A stretch of DNA of 64,000 nucleotides, from assembly GCA_037179385.1 (NCBI GenBank), contig CM074196.1, forward strand, positions 29,037,986 through 29,101,985. Reading direction: 5' to 3'. The stretch comes from Holothuria scabra. Lineage: Eukaryota; Echinodermata; Holothuroidea; Aspidochirotida; Holothuriidae. Below, one piece after another: positions 1-13,000 of this stretch; the first letter of the stretch is position 1; each line of letters starts with the position of its first letter. A model generated the notes under the pieces. That model was given only the letters and a program-made list of their open reading frames with translations. It was not told the origin of the DNA and did not search any database. The position numbers and the translations under genes are program-made.

Positions 1-1189
1 ATTCTTTATAGCCTTTCATACATTCAAACATAGCCTACAGAGAAATTAATTTTCCTGGACGAACAATAGCATAACTGAATTTCTTCTGTCAGAAACTTAT
101 TGCTTGAAAGGCCTTTAGGCTACCCTAATGCAATATTTTTAACTCTGTGTCACTCTGTGCACCCGTAAAGGCTCACTCAAAAAAAAACCTCCTTGAACAT
201 GACTCTATGCAAGGATCAGCCCTATACCTCCACTTCAAGTTGACTGGGCATCAGGCCTAATTTACCCTGTCTATTGTTAAGGGTTAGTATACAGTTCTGT
301 ACTAATTTTACCTCGCCCATTCTGCTGTCCTGCTCTGTAGGCTTCTTCATACTTTCTCTGAGACGAAATCTCTCCAGTTATCTTGGTTTTCCAGGCACTT
401 CCAAAAAGTCTGTAGTTGACCCTCCTATCAATGGATTTCAAACTTTGAATCCTTTTAACATACATTTGAAATGGCAAATGAATGTTTTTACCTAAACTGC
501 ACTTCTAACAGTAACATTAACAGTACCAGTGTACGGCAAATGTAGGGGGGGTAGTGTCCCTAATGACGTTATATTGTCCCACCTGCACTGCTGCCCTGTA
601 AGGTTATACTATATGTTTGCACTAACATTCATTGCCTTAATTACCCTACGCTTTTCGCACCTCATGCATACAGGCTGCAGTATGCAAGTCAAGTAAAATA
701 ACATTCACAGTGAACAACGTTAGAAGGCCAACTCTAGCCTTACTGGTCCGATTACTTTGAATGTGTATCTTTATATCCATGTGTAAAAACATCATGGGCC
801 ATGCAAAATACTATAGTATGAACATGTGGCCTATACACTTTCTTGTCGGTATTTAAGTGTTGGAAAGTCCTGGCATGAACATCAGCTTAATTGGCTCAAA
901 TTTTACTGAGCACAATGTTTTTTTCTGTGATTATGAAACCATACTAATAGTTAATATTTTTGTCTGCCATCCTTTGCTTTGTAGAAAAAACCCGAACTGA
1001 ATGGAATGTGGCTTAATGGGGACAGAGAGTTCAGGCCAATTTATTGGCTTCAGCTTTACTTTCAAGCTTGAGGACACAATACATGTGCTGGGCCAAAACC
1101 ATAGTTCAAAGTCATGTAAAAGCCGGAATTCCAGCTGTAGCCGGAAGTCTGGCATCCCTGCATGTAATGAGATAACATGTTCACAAGGT

Positions 1190-1740
1190 TCCCAACGTTC
1201 GACCCCTGGTGACCCTGAATGACCTTTGACCTCTAGGAACCACCCTCTCACTATAGTGTATACACATACCAAATATGAAATCTATCCAAATGTCATATCT
1301 TGAGATATTGTGTAATCATGATTTTAAGACTTTGACCCCTAGTGACCCCAGATGTCCTTTAACCTCCACTACAAACTATAGGGTTCTTTCTCTGACTATG
1401 GAGTATCTATGTACCAAGTTTGAAAACTGTCAGATGATTTGAGATATTGTTAACAAACAAACAAACACACACACACATACACACAGTCATATTTTTACAC
1501 ATAACTGAGGACTTCATTGTTATCTCCATTGTGTCTACTTACTTAACCCTAACCTTCACAATAGACTGTCTTTTGATAGACAGCTTAGGACTTGAGAAAT
1601 CTATTGAATTTCCTACGGAGGACCTGAAAGTCTATTGTTTAGGTCCTCAGAATTACACAAAGATAAAGATGCACCATGCACACCCATACACTCGCCATCA
1701 AGAATGCATAGCTTTCTCTCATTGAAACCAATAAATTAAA
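1190..1740 (+). repeat. DR1 minisatellite array 1 with CA tract and terminal hairpin
   Basis: Two diverged units of the TGACCTTTGACCT minisatellite (about 1200-1440) run into a GATATTGT...CACACA tract (1460-1490). A unique part follows, then an end sequence AATGCATAGCTTTC...GAAACC at about 1703-1730. The layout matches the arrays at 31290, 37170 and 40080. It lies in the intron just downstream of the 1747-1791 exon. Confidence 0.6.
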
Positions 1741-1746
1741 ACTCAC

Positions 1747-1791
1747 CAGCTTTAGGCTTAAATTCTTTTCTTCCAGTAACTGTACCAATAT
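1747..1791 (-). CDS. 45-bp linker exon, last exon seen
   Basis: This phase 1-1 exon lies between a TACTGCAG acceptor and a GCTG/GTGAGT donor. With the split codon it reads NIGTVTGRKEFKPKA. It follows module 6 in frame, as the 7376 linker follows module 5, so a seventh module would be expected left of the window. It is very short, so some doubt remains. Confidence 0.5.
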
Positions 1792-3989
1792 CTGCAGTAA
1801 AGAACAAAGAACAGTGACTAAATATAATTGACAATCACGTAGGTACAAAATTATCTTGGGTTGAAACTTGATTGCAAAGCTCCCTTAACTTGTAATGGTT
1901 TATACTGGCACAATATTTGTCTTATTATGTGCAGAAAATTAGTTAACAAATTATCAGGCCTTTATAGCGAGGATTTTGATTTCAGAAGTCTTGGCTGTTA
2001 CTATGACAAACTTACTTCCTACGTATTACAGAGTGATATTGGTTAGGTCAGATGGTGTTTTATGGCCCATGCAGTTTCTAACATATGGGTTTATTAAAGT
2101 CGGGCTGACCACTGGCTTGTTTTCCCTACAGGGTCAGTGTGAAGCCCTAAAGGTGTGGGGCCCTTGATCGATGCCATATGTCGGAAACAAACGCAAAAGT
2201 ATTTGTCAAGGAAATTTATTTAGTAGCACTCTTTGCAGCCTTTCTGAATGTTAAGTTGTTCATATTTACTTTTCTTTGCCCATCTCTGAAGCATTCCCTA
2301 ATAACTCTGGGCCATCATGTTTTGGGAGTCTGAAAAGACAGCAAGACTTATCACTCACTGGCTATAAGGTCTGCCTAGCATGGTTTACTTACAAGTGGTA
2401 AAAGCTTCATTATTAATCATGAAAAACTTTAGACCATTGTACTTCAGGATTGAGCCTGAGACTTCTTAAAAGCCCAGTTCTCTCATCCCAAACAGTACCA
2501 ATTCTCCTAACCTTCTCACTTTTATAAGCCCCTCCTACAATTGTCCAAAATACATGCTCATCCAGATACAAGCTCAGTTTATTGCTTCAAGGTGAGTAAA
2601 GAAAAACTCAATTTATATAATCAAAACACTCTCAGTACCATTCATGCTGTGTAATACAAGCTTTGGTACTCTGCATTGTTTGAATTAGCTGCCAATCAAA
2701 TAGCTGAGCCAATTGAGAATTTCAGTACCCCCATAACAAAATTGTAGTTTGGGGTGAGAGGAAATGAGCCTGAGACTTCAAAAAAAGAGGAAATTGGAAG
2801 ACAGGCAAGGGGGCTGGTGGCCCAGGAGAAAGCTTCAAGGGCCCCAAGGGGCATTGATGTCATTACAATAAACTTCTGATTGCATAGAACTTTGAGGGAT
2901 GTTTTTACAAGTTAAATGGTTGAGATTTACAAGACATTTATGAAAGAAACTTTTGGGATATTTGGCACAAAAATGAGGAATGCAGAAAAAAGTGAGAGTT
3001 CCTCTAAAAAGAGGAAGTATGTCATGCCTGGTACTTACTTCCAGTAAATTTTATCTCGTACTCAAACTCAACTGCCTCTGCATTGTCTCCTTCACCATAT
3101 GATTCACCGCTGGTGGAGACTATTATCTCCATTTCTTTGGTGCTATATTTCAAATCAATCGAGATGTCCCTGTTATCAGCACTTATCTCCTGTTAATAAA
3201 TATTCACACAAGAGAATTAATTCAGCTTTTTAGTGTATTCAAGATACTTTCCTTTGGCAAAAAAATATTTTTTTAGAAAGAAATAACATAATTATATTTG
3301 AGTGGATTTGTTTAGCTTGAAAATGAAAAGTAGTGGTACAGTAATAATATTTGACAATGCCAAAATCATGTTGAGAAAACTTTAGTCATATTTTGGTTTA
3401 TGGTTACTCGTGTCCTACATAAGAACTTTACATCATACTGTTATACGAGCCTTTGCTTTATTAGCTCAACCCACAAAGTGGGTAGAGCTAATGTGGTACT
3501 GTGGGGCAAAAAGTCTCACTCTCTTTTCAAAAGTTTTCATCATCCTCTGCAATAGCTGGTCAATTTTAGTGAAATTTGTAGTGAATTTAGCTGCCATATT
3601 TGGATGGCAAGACACATTAAGATTGGCTACATGATTAGACAAGCCTTGGTCACATTTGGCCACGTTTGGCATTCCTGTTTTTTTTGGTGTTCTTTTTGGA
3701 GTCTCACTCCTTGGATAATTTGGTTTACATATTACATGTTTTCCAGCTTAAATATCTTAATCTGAAGGGGCATGTTCACCAAATGAAATAAACAGCCTCA
3801 AGGCAAAACCCTGCTTGAGACCAGCTAGTGTCAATCCAGCTGGTATTTCTGATGGTTGCTGAGCTCAGTCTCCTTCGTTTACAATTTGTGTGCTATAATA
3901 GCAGAGATTCCTAAAAGCATAGAATACTGTGTCAGGGACTTCCATGCTGAAAGCAAACTAATATTACATCAATGCTTGTACAGTACCTG

Positions 3990-4027
<38 letters not shown>

Positions 4028-7000
4028 GTGAGGACATTGCACGATAATTCCTTCCATAACTTTCTTGTTGCACAACTTACATTACCTGCTTTGTTTCCCC
4101 TTGGGATTACAAATGTTTTTATGTCCTTGAATGCTTCCTGTTTGCTTGCACAGCATGTTGTACAAGGAGGGTTTCATTTAGGGCTGTGAACGTTTAGCAA
4201 AATTACTAAACGTTTAATTGCAAAAATTTGCAATCGTTTATCGATTAATGACAAGTACCTATGATCAAAATAAAGACTTTAAAAGTGCTCTTCAACATGA
4301 CGAATATGTAAAATGTGTTAGTGATGTCCAGGGGATAGTTTCAAACACACTTCAAACACAGATTTTCATAGAAGCTCAACTTTGATGTAGTATGGTTACT
4401 TGTGTACTAATTTTATAATTATGTATTTCACTTTGTAAAAAGTTAATGGGAACATCTAATTTTCTGTAATGACTGCAGATTGTTTTTTATTTCTTACGGA
4501 AAAACGGGTTTTGCGATTAATCGCTGGTAGCTTTGTACTAAACGTTTATTACACATGCCATTGTTTAGCGATTAATCGCTAAACGGTCACAGCCCTAGTT
4601 TCATTAATTGCATCCCCCCATAAGAGTGCTATCAGACATTGGGTACAAGATGTAGTAACTTTCAGAAAAACAAAGAAATACAAAGACACTATTTTGAGTA
4701 GTTCAACAATTACATTGCAAATTTTTGCCCAATGCACCATTTGAAATTGAGTGGATAAACTTAAGAATTTTATATCTCACCTCAGAAAAGTCAGATGAAG
4801 ATGGGAGTCAGACTGTTCGAATTTATGTTTCATGCCTATACATATATATATTTTTGAAATTTTTGTCTTGAGGTTAACTCTTAAGTCTTTCATGTGAACG
4901 AGTGCTAGACACAAAAAGTTTAACTGATATTCAAAGAAAAGAAAAAGGCACCTTACCTTTGGATCTTCATAAAAGTACTTGTACTCTGCAGGAGTGCTAG
5001 CCTCTTTGGCTATTTCTTTGTAGCCAATGTTCACAGTAGCTTTCTTTGAACCAGAATATTTGAGAGAGATTCCTTTCACACTTGCTTTTCCTCCAAATGT
5101 TAGAAACACAAAATGACTACCAGCGTCTTCATGAGAAGATTCATAAGAACCTGAGATAACTCCTATTGGCAATGAAAGATGTGTTTGAAAGGGTAGGATA
5201 CTTGAAACTTAACTTCAAGAATGCTCTTAACTTCTACCGCAGCATGATACTGTAAGTTGTTTTCTAAAATCTGCTAGTCTTCCAAGGAAAGTGGACCTCA
5301 AAGTTTTGAGGCAATTCAAACTATTGCCCAAAAATTTCATCATATGCCTTATTGAAGAAAAGGTTTCAGCAATACTTAATCTGTGAAAGAAGACTAACCC
5401 TGGACAATTTGGTGAAACTTCCATTTAAACCAACTATGTATCTACATTTGTTACACACAATTAACTTGAGGCAAGCATGCATGTGTTACACACAATTCCT
5501 TACATCTATAAGGGTCTGTTGAAGCAAAGTATTGATTGCAAATGTTCAAGAAAAACAAAACACTTCTCATTAAGGTTTGAATAATATGTTAGTAAGTTGT
5601 ACAGATGGGCTGATAGGACACACCAAAAAATAATGGTATATGCGCCTTCTTCAAGTTTACTCGTGTTAAGAATGTGACAACTCCATGTGCTAATATCTTG
5701 ACATACACACATTGGATTTCAATGGAAATTTTTTACCAGAAAGATTGGTATAAGTACCCTTTTGACATAGGTAAATTGGGGTAAAAACGCCCATGGGGTA
5801 AGAATGCCTGGTTGACTCATTTCCACTACTAGTGGGAAAATTGGTGGGTGATTGTTAAATGTGATACATCTTGAGATCAATACATTTAAGAAGGGGCTTG
5901 ATATTTTTTAAATTCTACAGTTGCTACTTACTTGCAAAAGTCACCTTGATAGATATAAATAATGTAAGTAGTTCTTTAAATTAATATTTTTGCCTAATGA
6001 ATGTTTTATACATGGGTGATTTTACCACAAGAGTATCAAAGCTTTCTGGATATAAATTTTCAGCACTGCAGCTAATATTTATCCCTAAAACCTCAACATG
6101 AAAGCTATTCAAAGCTACCAAACATTGTGAAAAGCTGGTATCAATTGAGTCATATTGGTTCTCATGCAGACTATACAAAGAATACAGGAAATTTTACCCT
6201 CCCTTCTTTTCATCATGAAGTATGGTATTCTAACTGGCTCTTCGAGCACAACCAATTCAAACCGGCAAAACCAAATTATCAGTATTAACCATGTTCCTAA
6301 AAACTTGAAAATGCCTCCAACAACCAATAGAAGTAAGTGATTACAGTACACATTTATTAGTCATTTCAGAAAGTTTTCTTCAATTGAACATTTGCAATCA
6401 TTTTCCTCTTCATGTCCTTTTTGGACATCTACAAAATTGAGGGGTTTTTGTGTAATTCTAATTTACTTACATGTTGTAAATCAGGTACCAAACAACCCTG
6501 CAACACTTTTTAACTTTATAAAGTCTCAGTTAAATGAAAGTATCCCACCATTGGCTGAAAAAATCATATTTCAGAACTTAAACAATGGGGAGAGCAATGT
6601 TTTAACCCCCCCCCCCCAAAAAAAAAAAAAAATGAAATGAAATGACCTACAACGGGGTCCTTTTTAGACAAAATACTTATTCTGCACCTTGCTTTTAACC
6701 TCACAATTAATGATCCCCCAGCTTGAGTAAATTTGTACCACAAATATTTGAAATGTACAGATGATTAAGCAAAAGGTATGCTGATTTCACTGTATTTTTG
6801 CCATTCTCAGCTACATAAACTTGATGCCACTCCAATCTACTAAAGAACTATTCTCAAATTCAATGGATCGTAATAATTAGAGAGTGGATACTAAACTAAC
6901 TGACATGAATACTACCCTTACAAAAAAAGGTGCGCCAACCTGCTTCTGCACCATGTGTGATCACACATGGAAAAACAAAGGAAATCACGCATGTTCTTGG

Positions 7001-10000
7001 GTGGCAAACCTGTGTTTTTGGAACCTTCTACTCACAGATTTGACACCTGTTTGGCACACCTTTCCTTGCCTTTAATATCAAGCCACAGGTTTTGTTGAAG
7101 AATTTTTGTAAACCCTGGTTTTCATCACCACAGGTTTTGCACATAAAACCTGTGTCAAACCTGTGGCCAATGATCAACCTGTCATTATCAAGGGAAAACA
7201 CAGGTTTTCATGCAAAAACCTGTGATAACCCCTGGAAAAACATGTGAAAAACCCATGATTTAGAACTAATTGCCTCACCTTTTTTTGTAAGGGTATTATA
7301 TCTAATCATTATGTGCTTACTCTGAGATTTTTCTGCTTTAAGAAAAAAAAACAAAAAAACAAAAGACCATCTTACCAGTGCCTACATCAGATCCTCTCCC
7401 TGTGTGAAACTCTGGCTGTATTTCAACCTTCTTTTCTGTTAAGAGATAAGGATTAATCCATTGTTCAAGTTGAATTTCTACAAGTTCATTATTCATGGTA
7501 ACCTTTATGCTAATAATGAAGTGAAGAGCAGAACTTCAACTGTAGAAATTAAAAACAGATAAAAGTGGGAATGCAGGAATATTTTGTGAAATTCCACACC
7601 ATTTTGTTTCCCACAGGTTCTGCTTGGGCTTGATTTCAAACGGTTGTACCCCTATGGCAGGCACTAAAACATGTCAGTTTAAATACACAAAACAACATGA
7701 AGATGTTACTTGGCTATATAGTCTCAGCTTGGTTTAGGTGAAGCTTAATGTCTTTCAAGTTTAAAAACTTTGCAAGTACTCCATGACTTGCTTTAAGCTG
7801 TTAGATATAGGTAGCACATTTTAGCTTTTTGTCTCCATATTGCTGTAAACAATATCACTAATGCCACCTTTGCAAACATCCAGAGTCCAGAAATTTATCT
7901 CCTCTGCAAATACACTATGCTTACTGACCTGTAAGGCTTTATTTACAACACTTTTGATCAGATATGTAAAAGGCAAACAGTAAGACAGCTCAAGGGCAGG
8001 ATTGTGATGTGACAGGAAGTGAACTACTTGGGAAACTAACCAAGTAAAAACCCACCCTGGCAGGTAAGCAGCAAGTTTTTGGAAGCTACCTAACTCTAAT
8101 GGGTAAAATCTTTGCATGTCCTCTTTGGTTGAGTTTTACAACAGGAAGGGATGAATAACAAGGTCATATTCTGCAGTCCATAGCCCTTAGGGGGCACCTC
8201 ATGGTAGGACAGAGAAGTTAACATGTATGTGATTGCCCATGTTGCTTTTGGTTCCATAAAAAAAATGCTGGTTTTAAGCTCCTTTGTGCCAATTGTCCCA
8301 GCAAGCAAGCCCGGTTTGGCCCCAAGTGGGTTTTACTTGGGAAGCTTGGGCTTAGTTGGGCTTGGGGTGAGGTTGGTATTGTCATCAGGTCCCAATTGGG
8401 CCCCAACTGGGCTTGCCAGAAAGATGGGGCAGATGTTGTAAACTCTTTGGGGCCAAGTTGGGACCGAGTGGGGCTTAGGGATCACTGCCATACTCACTTG
8501 GCCCAAACTGCACGGACAACAATTGCTTCCGGAGAGCTATGAATATGTGCATTGACGTCACACGGTTTTTTCCGAAGGTTTCCGAAGTTAAATGAGCAGG
8601 CATGCCAGCACGCTATTGTGTGCAACACAATGGGTGTCTGGCATGAATAGACCGGCTTAGCGCAGGATGAATTGCGAAGTTCACTACCAGCTTATTGTCG
8701 GGAATGTAAGTTGTCTTTGATACGGAGAGCAAAAGCTAGCAGCTTGGATAACTAGAGAAGACATAGGCCTACATGTGTGTTGTGCAGTTTATTTACAGTT
8801 TGATTAGAGTATGATGATACTGTGCTATACTGCTGAGAATAGTACTACTGTAGTCGCCTTTATGGTTAACGTTGAAATTTTTTATTTGAAAAAGAAAAAT
8901 CGTACCGTTACTAGTCTATCGCTAGTAATGATCACGAGATCAGCGTTTTTATCGCAAGAGGGCTGTTCTGCTACGGTAGCAACGATGGACTAATTAATCA
9001 GAGTTCATGCTAGGTACACTGCATTTTAAAACGACGTTTTGCTTTCCAAACGTACGAGATTTAGGACCATTCATAATTTAAAACGAAATTTGAAAGTAAA
9101 TAGCAGCACTATTTTTCCTTGTTTATAGAGAGAAAAGAAAGTAAAAAATTAAATTTCAGCAAACGGATGTAATATTCAAAGGTCGTACAAGTCATCAATG
9201 TTTCCCTTTTTAGGAACATGCAAAAAGTTTTACGAAAGTTTGAAAAGTCGTCTTGTTACGGGAATGCTTTGCAAACCCGCAAACGCATCTCCTCTTTCCG
9301 AACGTGTGGAAATAATTTCCCCCGAAGGTGCGAAAGCTTTTGTGACGTTCCATATTTTCCTTTCCAAACTTTTGAAATATTATTCATAACTGCAAACAGA
9401 TATTTGAAAGTAAATGGTGGCGATCCCTTTTCCTTCTTTGCATTTAAAAAGACTCATGAAATTTTAGCTAACGGATGTAATTTTCAAAGGTACCGTAATG
9501 AAAGTGATAAAAGTTTTTCCTTTTTTAAAATCATACAATTTTTTCGAAAGTTTAAAAATTAACGTTCCGTTACGGGAGGGATTTTCAAAGAATCGCAACA
9601 GCATTCCCGAACATGCGGGGATATTTCCGATGGAAGGTACGAAAGCTCTTGGAACGTTCCAGATTTTGAAAAGTAATTTGCCGCGGTCTTCTCTGTTTCT
9701 CTTTCCCTTTTTCTTTTTTCATAAAAACGCATGAAGTTTCAAGCTTGGGGTTAGGTTACAAAGGTCACCCAAGTTATGTAATTTGTGTTTACTTAACGTT
9801 CGATTTTTTTTACTACAAAAAAGGGCGAATTTTTCAAGGAACGTTTGTTAACGAAAATCTTCCTGTATCAGGAAGAAACTGCAAACCCGCATGGATGTAC
9901 CATTTTCCGAATTTGCTGAAGTGTTTTCAACAGAAGCAAACCCGCAATAATATTCCCCAAAGTGCAGGAATTCTCCGACGGAAGGTACGAAAGCTCTTGA

Positions 10001-13000
10001 AACGTTCCAGATTTTGAAAAGAAATTGTCGGCACTCTCTTCCTCTCCCTTTTTCTTTTTACTTGAAAGACGCGTGAAATTTTAAGCTAGCGGTTAAAGTT
10101 ACAAAGGTCACCCAAATTATGAAATCCATGTTTTCCTAACTTGCGATTTTTTTTTTTAATTTAAAAAAGCAAAATGCCGTGCGAATTTTTTAGAATGTTT
10201 GTAAACGACAATCTTTCCTGTTTTAAGAAGGAATTTCAAACCTGCAAGCATATAGCCTTTTTCCGAAAGTGCGGAAATTTTGCCACCAGAGGCACGAAAG
10301 CTATTGGGGTGTTCCATATTTTTGTTTCCAAACTTATGAAATAAATTCGTATAACTGCAAACAGAAATTCGAAAGTAAATGGCGGCGCACATTTTTTCTA
10401 TACATTGTATTTAAAAGACGCATGAAGTAACTAACGGATGTAATTTTCAAAGGAAATGCAAGGGAAATGTTTTTCCTTTTTAAAATCATGCAATTTTTTT
10501 CGAAAGTTTGAAAATAATCGTTCCGTCGCGGGGAAGATTTGCAATCCAGCAATACCATTTCCAGACGTGCAGGAATATTTTCGACGGAATGTACGGAAGC
10601 TCTTGAAACGTTCCAGATTTTTTTCTTTCCAAACTTAGGGAATGTATTCATAATCCCAAACATAACAGACTGACCACTGCATGGGCTGGCCATCATTTCA
10701 TTTTTTTTCTGCAGACGCCCATTTAACTAAGCCGTTGATTGTGCAAACGTTCATGGTTGGAGTTCCTTTTTATAAATAGCTCATTGCTCTGTTTTGTTTT
10801 CATCCTAAGAAACACGCAATCGATGAAGGTTGCGTCGAAATAAAACGTAAATTATGTGGTACCGGGGGGGGGGGGGAGAAATACTGATCGAGGAATTTTT
10901 TCCTCCTTTCAAGACAGCGTGGACCCACTTTCCGAAATGAATGGAATCCGGTATAATTCTACTTGAATAACAATAAAGTTTCTAAACATGAGGGTATAAG
11001 GAAGGAAGGAGGAAGGGATGGGGAGGGCTTTCGCCTGGAAGAAGTGTAATTTAGCATACCCCGAAATTTTAATATAGGGGTCAATCCTTCCAACATTCCT
11101 GCTTGGTTTTTCTCACGCAGATAGGAAGAAGGCCGACCCCCCCCCCCCCTTCAACTTGTATTGGGTCCACTTCCGGCCCTGCACCCCTCTTTCCCTTAAG
11201 TCATCCCCCACCCTTTTGGGGAATGTCTGGATCCGCGCTTGAACTTTATGTTCAATACGGGACCTAGACTATTGCTGAAAGCATTCTTACCTTGGAAAGG
11301 TGAATAATAGTTAACAGCCGCCGGAAGGAACCGCCACTCCGCCAATAAGCTTATATATCCTAATATTTCCCATTTTTGACTGTCATGATTCTACACTAGG
11401 TTTACAATTTTCAGCTGCACCACATTTTGCCGAATTTACAAAGTCGGCCTCATAGATGAGCAGATCTGCTCGAACGACACCTACAGTCAAACACATTGCT
11501 GTATTTCAGACTATGCACTATGCAATGCTTTATTTTGCATGTTTGTTTACCTCGCCGCGAGAGATCGCTTACACTGCTATATGAAGAGACTGTAGGTCCT
11601 ATGTGTTCCCCAAACTACGAGAAAACTTGTTTAGCTCTCGTGCTAGCAGAGAATATTTCCAGGGACTACATACATCGATAATGACGCCATTGGACATTTC
11701 ATATTATAAAAGTGACGTGCTGTATTTCTATTGGCAGCTTCAACCCCCCGTGAGTTTTCTGTCATTGCAATCATCTTTTTATATCCCTCCCCTTCTTAGC
11801 CACACCCACCTCAAGAAACTTGTAGCGTGGTCCGACTTACGAACGTACTACTGCTTCCGCGTGTAGGCTTACTCTTAGTACTGTAGCCTAACACCGTTAT
11901 TTCAAACCATATGTGTACAAGGGGGCTCCATTCCAGCGTGGCGATCGGCGAAAAATGATTGTGATGATTATCAGCCAAATAAACTTTTTCGTGCTCCATT
12001 TTAGGCATGGCCTTATAAATCGGTGCAGATTAAGTCTGATCATGCAAAAAGTATGCAGTAAGAGTTTAAAATCGCACGAAATGTTGGAAATTTGTAAATG
12101 CAAAGATGGCGCCGACTCTCAAAGCTTGTTAAAAATCTGAGCTAATTTATGAGAGTGACGTCACGTACTGTGAACGTCTAGCCATTTCCACAAAAGGTAA
12201 CGCAGCTATGGGGGCTGGCCGGTGATCAATGAGTGAGTATTTCGTCTTGCAGTTGTGATTGGATATTTTAGCGAAGAAAATATGTGACTACATTCCGTAG
12301 TGGCGCTCACTTGTAAGCATGCAGCGAGTGTGTGCAGATATCTACAGGTGCAACAGAACCAGGGCCCACATGTTAACATTGACGCAATTTTGCATGGAAA
12401 GACCATTCTCGTTGGGACCTTTATCTTGGCGCGTGATCGACGGCGCCGTACTGGACAACAATGCAGATATAGCCTAGGGATTTTCTGGCGGGGTTGAAAA
12501 TTTTGATCATCTTACAGTAAGCCGCGAAATGTGTGATGGGCAGGTTAAAAGGCGATGCATGGAAAAATGAGATCGGGAGGTTAGGCAGAGGTTAAGCTTT
12601 AAATTCACTGAAGGTTGTCATGCATCTTCGCCGTTCTCATACTTTCTTTGCATGGAATATATTTGGATTTATTGTTTCCTCCAAAAACTTTGACCTTATA
12701 AGTTATAGTTCAAAATCTCATACTGATATCTTGAGGTAAGAATAATTAATTAAAGCCTCATACAAATAACTTAATTCTTGTCACTGAATTTCAGGGCTCC
12801 ATTAAATAAACGTACTATACCGTCGCATATTAGAGTGTTCTTGTCCCTAGGTCTGAACGTTCGGTAAGTGTGGGATATTTGGAGTTATTTATAGCAACAA
12901 GTTTGTATGCAAAATTTTCCATAAACGATATCAGAAATCAAACCTTTCAAAAGAGAACTCAGTGGTTGCGTGATCTATTCTCAAATTTGAAGGGGAGGGG

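Noticed and set aside
1001..1222. Open frames on both strands as a discoidin second-half exon
   Set aside because: Neither strand gives proper acceptor/donor phases, and the right part is a decayed minisatellite unit.
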